Below the pieces are notes generated by a model. It was not told the DNA's origin. It worked only from the letters and a program-made list of their open reading frames with translations, and did not search any database. From contig JADIND010000066.1 in the NCBI GenBank assembly GCA_017694215.1, forward strand, positions 1 to 21,824: a stretch of DNA of 21,824 nt, written 5' to 3'. The stretch is from Candidatus Scatousia excrementipullorum. GTDB lineage: Bacteria; Cyanobacteriota; Vampirovibrionia; Gastranaerophilales; Gastranaerophilaceae. Below, piece after piece: positions 1 to 7,696 of the stretch (positions are counted from its first letter, which is position 1; each line of letters opens with the position of its first letter). The translations under genes were made by a program, and so were the position numbers.

Positions 1-108
1 CTGTTGGACCAGTTGGGCCGGTTGGATCGGTTGGCTCTGTTGGACCAGTTGGGCCAGTCGGATCGGTTGGCTCTGTTGGACCGGTCGGGCCAGTTGGGTC
101 TGTTGGAG
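1..108 (-). repeat. 36-bp tandem repeat encoding PTDPTGPTGPTE
   Basis: About three copies of a 36-base unit run into the window edge, in frame with the adhesin. They encode a 12-residue Pro/Thr/Gly unit, PTDPTGPTGPTE. Copies differ at a few third-codon positions (for example ccagttggg versus ccggtcggg), so they are not freshly duplicated. Total copy number cannot be known because the array continues outside. Such Pro/Thr-rich segments usually form an extended linker or stalk in surface proteins. Confidence 0.85.
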
Positions 109-2659
109 CTTCCGTAGGTTGAGGTGTTGGAACAACTAAGTTATCATCGTCATCCTCGCCGCCTTTTTCGTCGTCCGGAATAATTTCTCCATCAACATCA
201 TAATTTGGATCATCCCCCTGACCGCTGCCTCCGTAATAATAATTACGATCGTTTTCATCCTGTCCTATATCTGTTACATCGTCAGGTCTAACTGCTTCAA
301 CCCTAATTGAAACATCTTTGTCATCACCTTTTGGATTAGTCAATTTATTGGTTGTATCATCCGGCGTGATTGAAGATTTGCCGTCTTCACCGCGATGTTT
401 ACCCATATTGAAATAATAACCGTCAATATAAGCATTATCCGCTACAATTTCGACATCTTGCTCTTCACCTCTGCCCTGGCCTTTTCCTTCAACTCTGCCG
501 TTTTTAACAATTACAGTTGAATCTGCTGCGTGTTCGTAATCAGGAGCTTCGGAGTTATCCCAGTAACTGCCCAAATCCAAAGCTGTTAGTTTAACTTTGT
601 CAGGAGCAATATTTTTGTTCGGACCAAAATAATCCTGCGGATAATTCGGAACAGTACCTAAATTTTCAATATACAGGTTTTTACCGCGGGTAGTTAAGTT
701 AATATTTTTATCGGCCGTAACTTCACCAATATATGTATTACCCGAAAATTCCGCATTAATACTGCCTTCTCTTGAAATCATTGAACAAATATTGGTATCA
801 AGTTTTTTACCGTTCTCGGAATCAACACCCTTTACATTTATATTGCCGATTGCAAGCATATCAATGCCCGGTTTGTTTTTAGCAACATCAGCCATTTCAT
901 GAGGAAGAGGAGCTTTATCGCCAAAGAATCCTGTTTCATCAGCATTATTCTGTCTGAAAGTCAGTCTGTTATTTTCTTTACCGATATCACCGCTTGCGAT
1001 TAAAGAAATACTGTTACCGGCAACATTCGGAACAGGAGCGAGTTCTGTATTTGCATTCAAAATATCATAAGCAGTTTCACCCTTATTTGTTGAATCAGCA
1101 AGAAGAATAACCCGTCCGTCTGCATCAACTTTATTTAATTTCATATCAGAATCAAGTGCTGTTATATTAATAACAAGATCCTCTGATTTTTTATCTTTTT
1201 CGGTGACAGCAGTATAATTTCCGTCAATATCGGCATTAATTGATTTTGTCAAATCTCTGTCATTCGGCCCGATACCGACACAGGCATCACCTTCACAGTT
1301 TCCGACCTCTTTACCGATTGTACCGTCAACAACATTAATATTTAAATTACCGCCGTCTTTGGTTGTAAGAAGAGTTTTTGCAACACCTGCATTTAGAAGA
1401 TTTCCGTTATTAATATCAATATTAATATCACCCTTTGATGTTATGTAATCATCCATATTTTTATTATTTGTATTGCCGATTACAACATCAGAATTTTTAT
1501 TATTGATGTTTACTCCGTGAGAATAAGTATTGCCTTTAACAACAATTCCTTCTGAACCCGCATTGGTCATATTCAAAACGCCATTGTTATTATACAGGGT
1601 ATTTTCATTATTAGCATTAATTAAAATACCGTTAGATTTCTTATTTTCCAGAGCCATTGCTCCATTCTGGTTTTTTACAATTCCGTTTACTTCAATACCG
1701 TGGTTGCTTGTAATTGTAGTATTACCGTCAGCATTTGCAATAAGCCCGTCAAGTTTAACTCCTTTTGAACCTTCTGCGGTAATTGTAACATCACCGGAGC
1801 CGAAATTTTTCATAACAGAAGATGCATCAGCCAGAACCCCTCCGTTTGAACCGTATGCCGCAATCTTAATAGAACCGTTTTCACTTTTAAAAGAGTTACC
1901 TGTATTAAGATTATCAACATTAACCAGAGACTTAAATAAATCATCCGCACCCTGTATGGTTGTAACGGAATTTCCTTTTATACCTGCCATAATAGCACCG
2001 CCGGTACCTGCAGTAACATCAGCAGCTCTGAGATTTACATCGTTCCTTGCTAGAATTTTACCGTTAACTTCAATGGTTCCTGTACCTTTGTTATCCATTA
2101 AAGATGCATATTCCGGATGATTTTCATCAGCAAGAATAGGAGAATATTTAGCCATTGCATCCATATCACCCATACCGCTGAATCTTTCATATGACTGCTG
2201 AGAAGGGGTTAAAACCGATAATGACCCGACATTCAAAACTCCGCTTGAACCAATAACCATTCCATTCGGAGATACAAAGATTGCAGCACCGTCATAGAAG
2301 TTATTACCTCTCATTGTGTTAAGAAGACCGTTAATCTCAATTTTATTATCAACAAAGTTTACAAATTTCTCGATATCTCCGCCTGCATAATTAAACAGAA
2401 GATTTGCAATATCACCTTCACCGAGTTTGAAATTATTGTAATGCCTGAAACCTACATCACCGTTAGCGGCAGAAGGTGCCAGATCGAAAATTTTATTGCC
2501 GTTTACTTCATGTACGGCATCGCCGGAAACTGTTCCGGCAGCTGTAATAGAACTTCCTTCCGCAAACACCGGAGATGAAAACAACACCGGCTGTGCTACC
2601 AGCGAAAGAGCCATTACGGCTATTAACATTCTACTTTTATCATACTTCCTGTAAGACAT
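1..2659 (-). CDS. Filamentous haemagglutinin-type secreted adhesin (LktA-like), 5' part only
   Basis: I read this frame by hand from an ATG at 2659 and it stays open to the window edge (886 codons), so the C-terminus is missing. Residues 1-33 look like a signal peptide (basic start, hydrophobic core, cut after VFA). Residues 40-150 resemble the N-terminal TPS/haemagglutination-activity domain, with FRHYNNF and IFVSPNGMVIGSSGVLNVGS matching the family's NPNG-type motif. The rest is Asn/Asp/Gly-rich, beta-helix-like sequence, followed by an acidic stretch and a Pro/Thr-rich repeat at the edge. Family knowledge: such proteins are exported by the Sec system and then across the outer membrane by a TpsB-type or autotransporter pore, and act as surface adhesins. 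No TpsB partner is in the window. An AAAGGG ribosome-binding site lies 7 bases before the ATG. The class is fairly secure; the exact subfamily is recalled. Confidence 0.85.
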   Translation of the reverse strand, partial: MSYRKYDKSRMLIAVMALSLVAQPVLFSSPVFAEGSSITAAGTVSGDAVHEVNGNKIFDLAPSAANGDVGFRHYNNFKLGEGDIANLLFNYAGGDIEKFVNFVDNKIEINGLLNTMRGNNFYDGAAIFVSPNGMVIGSSGVLNVGSLSVLTPSQQSYERFSGMGDMDAMAKYSPILADENHPEYASLMDNKGTGTIEVNGKILARNDVNLRAADVTAGTGGAIMAGIKGNSVTTIQGADDLFKSLVNVDNLNTGNSFKSENGSIKIAAYGSNGGVLADASSVMKNFGSGDVTITAEGSKGVKLDGLIANADGNTTITSNHGIEVNGIVKNQNGAMALENKKSNGILINANNENTLYNNNGVLNMTNAGSEGIVVKGNTYSHGVNINNKNSDVVIGNTNNKNMDDYITSKGDINIDINNGNLLNAGVAKTLLTTKDGGNLNINVVDGTIGKEVGNCEGDACVGIGPNDRDLTKSINADIDGNYTAVTEKDKKSEDLVINITALDSDMKLNKVDADGRVILLADSTNKGETAYDILNANTELAPVPNVAGNSISLIASGDIGKENNRLTFRQNNADETGFFGDKAPLPHEMADVAKNKPGIDMLAIGNINVKGVDSENGKKLDTNICSMISREGSINAEFSGNTYIGEVTADKNINLTTRGKNLYIENLGTVPNYPQDYFGPNKNIAPDKVKLTALDLGSYWDNSEAPDYEHAADSTVIVKNGRVEGKGQGRGEEQDVEIVADNAYIDGYYFNMGKHRGEDGKSSITPDDTTNKLTNPKGDDKDVSIRVEAVRPDDVTDIGQDENDRNYYYGGSGQGDDPNYDVDGEIIPDDEKGGEDDDDNLVVPTPQPTEAPTDPTGPTGPTEPTDPTGPTGPTEPTDPTGPTGPT

Positions 2660-2703
2660 ACTAAGTCCCTTTCTGAATCTTTGTAAACTTTTTCCGGTTA
2701 TAA

Positions 2704-2746
2704 ATTATAAAAGTTTGAGCATGGTATTACTAACTATAACTCAAAC
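2704..2746 (-). promoter_or_regulatory. Possible promoter/operator upstream of the adhesin
   Basis: On the minus strand a perfect TATAAT (2704-2709) lies about 45 bases before the adhesin ATG. Just upstream is a 7-base inverted repeat GTTTGAG...CTCAAAC (2740-2746 with 2713-2719, 20 bases apart). No good -35 hexamer is seen at the right distance, so the promoter may depend on an activator that could bind the inverted repeat. This is inference from pattern alone. Confidence 0.3.
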
Positions 2747-2852
2747 AAAAACCGTAAATAAAAATTTTTGCTATTTTCTTAAAAAATTTTACAAAATCTT
2801 AATCAGAAAACATCAGGCAGTCGCAAAAACCCGGATATCCTCTTGAATAATA

Positions 2853-4307
2853 CTAATTTGAAGAAGTTTTAAACAACTTATTATTTAAAGCAAAATAAGT
2901 AACATAAAATACTGCAACCAGCAAAATCATTTGTATTATCGGAGCAATAACGGATAAATCTTTCATTACATAATACAAAAGCCCCATCGGCACAAAAGAA
3001 ATCGCCATAAACCCGAAAGTTTTCATCGGATAACGAAGCCCCAATCCCGGCAAAACAATTATTGCACTCAAAAAATAATAAAGGAAATTCGCACCGAGAG
3101 TTCCTATTCCTACACCGGCAAGCCCTACTTTCGGAATAAATACAATATTCAAAACAATACCTGCAATACCGGAAATAAGTTTCAGTATAAATTCTATATA
3201 AGTTTTATTTGCAAGGTGATATTGTAATGTTGTGTAATCAGTAAGCCCCATAAAGAATGTTCCAAACGCAAAATAAGGTATTAACCGGTAAGCCTCATGA
3301 AATTGAGAATGTGAAAGCATTGCAACAAAATCCTGCGAATAAAGTGACATAATGAACACAATCGGCAATGATATAAGAATATAATATCCTGTAAAACGTG
3401 AAATTATCGGTCTTACATCAATTTTTGCCTCATACATTCTTATAATACGCGGAATAGCCGCAACAGTAATAATGGAAAAAATTGTCATCAACAAAGGTAA
3501 TGTAACACCATATGCAACACCAACATATCCTACTTCAGTAAACCCGCTGATATTATTCATAATAAATTTATTACTCTGGTTTATAACCCACGCACTCAAC
3601 GACGTTGCAGCAATAGGCACTCCGTACCAGAATATAGGTAATAATACCTTCAACTGTAGTTTCGGCATTCTAAAATATGCAAGGATATTACTCTGGTACA
3701 TCAAAAGAATATCAATTAACGTAATTGAAATCCCCATAGCAAGAAGTAGTGACAATGCACCAAGATGGAAAACTTTTATAATAAAAATTGATAATCCTAT
3801 TGTCAAAATCTGATTCAATATTGTTGAAAACGTAAATGCAATCGACTTTAACTGTGCTCTCAAAAGCTGGAACAATAAAGCCCTAATCGCAACAGGAATT
3901 ATCAAAAACAAAATACTGAAAAAGTACAGAGGTGTAATCTTAAAAAATGAATAAAACCAATCTCTGAACACAAATGACAGCAAGAACATCATACAGATAT
4001 TCATACCAAGAATCGTCACCAGTATTGATAAGTATCTCGGCAAATCCTGTGCAAGCTGTGCCTGTCTGAAAAATCTTAACCCTGAAAGACCAACCCAATC
4101 AGAGAAAATAATACAAAGAAAAGATAAAAATGCAATAGACAAAGAATACAATCCGTACTGTTCCGGCGGCAAAAGACTTGTATAAACAGGAACGATAATT
4201 GCATTTCCTACCGTTCCGCAAATCTTTGACGGGGCATATCTGAACATATCCCTGAAAATTGCCTTTAATTGAATCTTTTCTTCTTCTTGATTTTCCAGAA
4301 ATTCCAT
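2853..4307 (-). CDS. Polysaccharide/lipid-linked oligosaccharide flippase (Wzx/MATE-type membrane protein)
   Basis: This 484-residue protein is strongly hydrophobic over nearly its whole length, with about 12-14 predicted membrane helices after a charged cytoplasmic N-terminus. The opening part (RYAPSKICGTVGNAIIVPVYTSLLPPEQYGLYSL) is typical of the polysaccharide-export/MVF branch of the MOP superfamily, which flips lipid-linked sugars across the inner membrane. Length matches the family. AAAAGG sits 6 bases before the ATG. It follows rimO by 61 bases on the same strand and may be co-transcribed, but no glycosyltransferase is nearby, so the substrate (O-antigen, capsule, or other glycan) is unknown. 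The roughly 190-base gap after it, leading to the adhesin, shows no clear terminator. Confidence 0.8.
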   Translation of the reverse strand: MEFLENQEEEKIQLKAIFRDMFRYAPSKICGTVGNAIIVPVYTSLLPPEQYGLYSLSIAFLSFLCIIFSDWVGLSGLRFFRQAQLAQDLPRYLSILVTILGMNICMMFLLSFVFRDWFYSFFKITPLYFFSILFLIIPVAIRALLFQLLRAQLKSIAFTFSTILNQILTIGLSIFIIKVFHLGALSLLLAMGISITLIDILLMYQSNILAYFRMPKLQLKVLLPIFWYGVPIAATSLSAWVINQSNKFIMNNISGFTEVGYVGVAYGVTLPLLMTIFSIITVAAIPRIIRMYEAKIDVRPIISRFTGYYILISLPIVFIMSLYSQDFVAMLSHSQFHEAYRLIPYFAFGTFFMGLTDYTTLQYHLANKTYIEFILKLISGIAGIVLNIVFIPKVGLAGVGIGTLGANFLYYFLSAIIVLPGLGLRYPMKTFGFMAISFVPMGLLYYVMKDLSVIAPIIQMILLVAVFYVTYFALNNKLFKTSSN

Positions 4308-4368
4308 TGTTAACCTTTTGAATTATTGTACAATAAATTCATAAATAAGGCACCCATGTTAACAATCG

Positions 4369-5685
4369 TTACTTAATGATGCCGAATAAATCATATTCAT
4401 CAGCATTATCAATCAAAACTTCTTCAATATCACCCGGAACTACAGCTCTTTCGGATTTTGCGTAAACAAGCCCGTCAATTTCCGGAGCATCATGCTGGGA
4501 ACGCATTATCACAACACCGTCATCAGTTATTCCTTCCACAATACAAGGTAGAGTTTTTCCGATATATGTCTGATTAATTTCATAAGAAATTTGCTGTTGT
4601 AACGACATAAGTTCTTTATATCGTTTATGTTTCAATTTTTTCGGAACCTGATGTTCCATTGAATATGAAACTGTATTTTTTTCTCTTGAATATTCAAAAA
4701 CACCCATTCTGTCAAAACGCATTTTCTTCACAAAATCATAAAGCCTGTTGAACTGTTCTTCGGTTTCTCCCGGGTAACCGACAATAAATGCTGTTCTGAT
4801 AGCAATACCTGGAATTTTTTCTCTTAATTTTTGAATAAGTTCCGCATAATCAAAATCCGGACGACGCATGGCTTTTAATATTTCAGAATCGTAATGCTGC
4901 AGCGGTAAATCAAGGTATTTTACAACTTTATCCAGTTTTGCCATTGCATCAATAAGTTCATCCGTGACCTGCGACGGATACGCATACATAATTCTTATCC
5001 ATCCGAGACCTTCTATATCATTCAATGCTTCAAGCAATTTTGCAAGCGAAGGCTTTCCGTAAATATCAATCCCGTAACTGGTTGTATCCTGTGCAATAAG
5101 AACAATTTCCGTTACACCTTTGGCAACCAGTTCTTTAGCTTCTTCAACAATATTTTCAATAGTTCTTGAATGATAAGCCCCGCGTAACTGCGGAATAATG
5201 CAATATCCGCAATGGTAGTTGCATCCGTCGGCAACCTTTATATAAGAACTTGCACCCATTGTTATCTGCTGGCGTTTAACATTTTCCGGATAAATATATT
5301 CCGGTTTTTCGGAAATTTTTGCGACATACTCATCACTCTGTTTATTTAGAACCTGCTCAACGACAGATACTATCTCTTTTAAATCAGAAGTACCAATCAT
5401 AGCACACACTTCCGGTATAGCTTCTTTCAATTCACTCTTATGCTTCTGCGGAAGACATCCCGTTACAATAACCTTCTTTCCGTCATTAACCATCTGCAAA
5501 ATTGATTGTACAGATTCCTGCTCAGCATCATGTATAAACGAACAGGTATTAACAATAACCACATCCGCATCATTATCGTCAAGTGTAATCTCATATCCTT
5601 TTTCTGCAAGAAGTCCGAGCATAAGTTCGGAATCAACCAGGTTTTTCGCACATCCGTGGTTTATTAAAGCTATTTTTTTATTCAT
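4369..5685 (-). CDS. rimO: Ribosomal protein S12 methylthiotransferase RimO
   Basis: RimO is a radical SAM enzyme that adds a methylthio group to a conserved Asp of ribosomal protein S12. The 438-residue length fits. The N-terminal UPF0004 domain has its three iron-sulfur cysteines at C12 (HGCAKNLVDSE, the RimO rather than MiaB signature), C48 (NTCSF) and C77 (TGCLPQ). The radical SAM motif CxxxCxxC is at C155, C159 and C162 (DGCNYHCGYC), followed by IPQLRG. The C-terminal 70 residues fit a TRAM domain. A GGAG ribosome-binding site lies about 8 bases before the ATG. The gap upstream to the prepilin gene is 83 bases. A weak promoter candidate there has an extended -10, TGCTAGAGT. Confidence 0.93.
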   Translation of the reverse strand: MNKKIALINHGCAKNLVDSELMLGLLAEKGYEITLDDNDADVVIVNTCSFIHDAEQESVQSILQMVNDGKKVIVTGCLPQKHKSELKEAIPEVCAMIGTSDLKEIVSVVEQVLNKQSDEYVAKISEKPEYIYPENVKRQQITMGASSYIKVADGCNYHCGYCIIPQLRGAYHSRTIENIVEEAKELVAKGVTEIVLIAQDTTSYGIDIYGKPSLAKLLEALNDIEGLGWIRIMYAYPSQVTDELIDAMAKLDKVVKYLDLPLQHYDSEILKAMRRPDFDYAELIQKLREKIPGIAIRTAFIVGYPGETEEQFNRLYDFVKKMRFDRMGVFEYSREKNTVSYSMEHQVPKKLKHKRYKELMSLQQQISYEINQTYIGKTLPCIVEGITDDGVVIMRSQHDAPEIDGLVYAKSERAVVPGDIEEVLIDNADEYDLFGIIK

Positions 5686-5768
5686 ACATATCTCCGTTTG
5701 GCGAATTAATAATTCATAAATTCCGCCTGCCTTTTTACTCTAGCATGAATAAAATCTTTTGTAATTAA

Positions 5769-6523
5769 CTACCATGGGTAATCGTCTTTAATCTCCCAGC
5801 CGTCATGCATAATTAAACAAGAACAGGCCTGTGGATTGTTTTTGCAAGCATCCAGCAACGTATCACGAGAATCAGATGCTGCCACACTCCCACCTGTTAC
5901 ACTTTTATGATCATCACAGTAAATTTTACCCTTATTATAACGGAAAGAAAAAATATCTTGTCCATAGGCATTTGGTTTACGATACCCGTTAGTATCAAAT
6001 ATTATATGGAAAATACGGGACATACTTTCGGTACCGCCACCGGTAATTGCCGTAAATGCACTTCCATCCTGAAAAATGTACATAATACGTGTATTAACCA
6101 TTGAACTTGAGGGAATGTTTGACTCACCCGGAAATGTGGAGTAGCTGTAGTTATGAAAACAAGCCTTATTATTATCTTTATTACAATTTACCAGTATCTT
6201 CATATACTGAATAACATATTCGTCAAACCACGCATACATTGCTTCCGTGTCATTGTAATCTGTCTTTGTATCCCAGTTAACAGCCGGTCCATGATCAAGC
6301 TGGGATAAATTATAGCATTTTGAAAAGAACTATAGAATTTCTTCAATGCAACAACTGTTGAAAGCCTTTCTCGTTTCTGAAGAATTGATGGCAGAGTCAT
6401 TGCTGCAACTATACCAATTATTCCAAGTGTTATAAGAACTTCCGCCAGAGTAAACGCAGGTTTAAAAATGTCTGCAAAACTGGTTGAAAAGACTTCCACC
6501 GGAGTAAATCCTTTTATTTTCAT
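5769..6523 (-). pseudogene. Type IV prepilin-like protein, frameshifted
   Basis: Two overlapping frames together make one prepilin of about 251 residues. The first carries the class III signal: ...KPA then FTLAEVLITLGIIGIVAAMTLPSIL, ending in ALKKFYSSFQNA. The second continues with NLSQLDHGPAVNWDTKTDYND and a Cys-containing globular C-terminus ending DDYPW. The break is near 6305-6314; adding one base in the run ATAATTTATCC restores FQNAINLSQLDHG. No X-XXY-YYZ slippery site is seen, so this is either a real inactivating deletion or a sequencing/assembly error. I place the start at the ATG at 6523 (MKIKGF), because TTGGAGG stands 5 bases before it; an upstream TTG (6538) would overlap that site. 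A pilin cut by a PilD-type peptidase would join the pilus or pseudopilus built by the PilB/C/Q machinery encoded at 7.7-13.5 kb. Confidence 0.8.
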
Positions 6524-6547
6524 CAAAACCTCCAACAATTTAAATAA

Positions 6548-6583
6548 TACATTATATAATTACATAGTACATTATATAATGTA
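6548..6583. promoter_or_regulatory. AT-rich palindromic operator-like pair between divergent genes
   Basis: The 13-mer TACATTATATAAT occurs twice, at 6548-6560 and 6568-6580, exactly 20 bases apart (about two helical turns). The second copy is part of a perfect 16-bp palindrome TACATTATATAATGTA (6568-6583); the first is a palindrome in its ATTATATAAT core only. The pair lies between the prepilin gene and the small plus-strand gene, inside the prepilin promoter. Two dimer sites for a repressor, perhaps the neighbouring 78-residue protein, are a natural reading. Chance is possible in such AT-rich DNA. Confidence 0.5.
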
Positions 6584-6592
6584 TTTAGTCAA
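6564..6592 (-). promoter_or_regulatory. Likely sigma-70 promoter of the prepilin gene
   Basis: Minus-strand TTGACT (6587-6592), a 17-base spacer and TACTAT (6564-6569) form a reasonable housekeeping promoter. It would start transcription near 6557, about 35 bases before the prepilin ATG. The spacer contains the perfect palindrome at 6568-6583, so a bound protein would block it. Confidence 0.5.
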
Positions 6593-6632
6593 TATATTTT
6601 TCCATTTATTCATTAAATAGTATCATTGAGCA

Positions 6633-6869
6633 ATGACTTATGGCTATAAATTAGATCAAGAAAATATAAGAGAATTGATAAAATATCTCGCAGCAATGCA
6701 AGGTATTACTATGCTTAAACTTAAAGACAGAGTTAATGAGAAATATAAAAAAAACGATAGCATAAGAAACCTTGGTAATAAATTACGAAACAAAACATTC
6801 AGAGTATCCGAGCTATTAGAAATTGCAGACATTCTTGGTTATGACATCTATCTGCAAAAAAAATCTTAG
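6633..6869 (+). CDS. Small helix-turn-helix-like protein of unknown function
   Basis: This is a 78-residue basic protein, the only intact plus-strand gene seen in the window. It is rich in charged helices; IRNLGNKLRNKTFRVSELLEIADILGYDI resembles the recognition helix and closing part of Cro/XRE-like domains (a family I recall with NLSxKLxxGTLRYxEVxEIADxLGY). The first half (IRELIKYLAAMQGITMLKLKDRVN) reads like the preceding helices. It starts at an ATG with only a weak GAG upstream, and its stop overlaps the stop of the SDR gene by 4 bases, tail to tail. It diverges from the prepilin gene across a palindromic region, which suggests but does not prove local regulation. Plasmid/phage origin is possible. 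Confidence 0.65.
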   Translation: MTYGYKLDQENIRELIKYLAAMQGITMLKLKDRVNEKYKKNDSIRNLGNKLRNKTFRVSELLEIADILGYDIYLQKKS

Positions 6870-7693
6870 CCGAATTTTTTCTTCATTCCGAGCTTCATAA
6901 TTGAATTGATAATGGAAAGCGGAAGCCTAGATGCAAGCTGTGCAATTAATGCATCAGTACCTATTGTATAAGACACCTTTGGATTTTTAATCTCTGCAGC
7001 TTTTTTGATAACATTTACGACTTTTTCAACAGAAAGTCCGGCAGTCCCGTTTTTTTCTGCATTCATTGCAAGAAAATTCATTTCTTTAGAATATTTTTCA
7101 TCAGTTTCAAGAGCCTTTTTGTTTAAACTAATGGATTTTTCCCACAAAGGTGTAGCTATAACACCGGGCTTAACAGAAATAACTTTAATTTTTCCACGCA
7201 TTTCAACTTCCATTGCATTAAATAAAATATCCAATGCTCTTTTTGAAGCACAATAAGGAGCAATAAAAGGAAATATTCCAAAACTTGCCATGGAACTGAT
7301 ATTTATAATTCTTCCGCATTCCAGCAGACTCAATAGATTTTGAGTTAATTCTATATGTGAAAATGTATTAACCTCAAATTGTTTTCTCAAACGGCTTATT
7401 TCCATATGCTCAACAGGTCCTGCAATAACACATCCCGCAGCGTTGACCAGAACATCAATTCTATCGGTCTTTGATTTTATAAACTCTGCGGCTCCGGTTA
7501 TTGTATAAGGTTTCTCCATATCAATAAAAAACGGAATCACATTTTCCATTTTAGATAATTCTTTTTCATATTTAGGGTTTCTGTAACCAGCAAATACTGT
7601 TGAGTTTTTGGAGAACTCATTAACAAGAGCCCTTCCTATTCCGGAAGTAGCTCCTGTAATAACAAATACTTTTTTCTTTGCAGTGTCTGACAT
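6866..7693 (-). CDS. Short-chain dehydrogenase/reductase (SDR family oxidoreductase)
   Basis: This 275-residue classical-type SDR has all its landmarks: nucleotide-binding TGATSGIG at 13-20, NAAG at 84-87, the structural Asn in EVNT near 109, catalytic Ser in NISS near 133, and YCASK with Tyr147/Lys151. VKPGVIATPLW follows as in the family (PG motif). The cofactor cannot be decided with certainty; an Arg after the second strand (GYRNP) leans towards NADPH. The C-terminus is a hydrophobic/basic tail (LSIINSIMKLGMKKK) seen in SDRs acting on retinol, steroid or lipid substrates. It starts 3 bases after the pilC stop, with GGAATAAG inside the pilC end as ribosome-binding site, so it is translationally tied to the pilus operon although no functional link is known. 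Confidence 0.85.
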   Translation of the reverse strand: MSDTAKKKVFVITGATSGIGRALVNEFSKNSTVFAGYRNPKYEKELSKMENVIPFFIDMEKPYTITGAAEFIKSKTDRIDVLVNAAGCVIAGPVEHMEISRLRKQFEVNTFSHIELTQNLLSLLECGRIINISSMASFGIFPFIAPYCASKRALDILFNAMEVEMRGKIKVISVKPGVIATPLWEKSISLNKKALETDEKYSKEMNFLAMNAEKNGTAGLSVEKVVNVIKKAAEIKNPKVSYTIGTDALIAQLASRLPLSIINSIMKLGMKKKFG

Positions 7694-7696
7694 AAC

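Noticed and set aside
1..108. CRISPR-like array
   Set aside because: Units are directly adjacent without spacers and are in frame with the adhesin as a coding repeat.
1530..2120. A 196-codon plus-strand open frame
   Set aside because: It is the complement of the adhesin coding region, with hydrophobic biased composition and no ribosome-binding site.
6300..6320. Programmed -1 frameshift in the prepilin gene
   Set aside because: No slippery heptamer is present, and a one-base deletion explains the split more simply.
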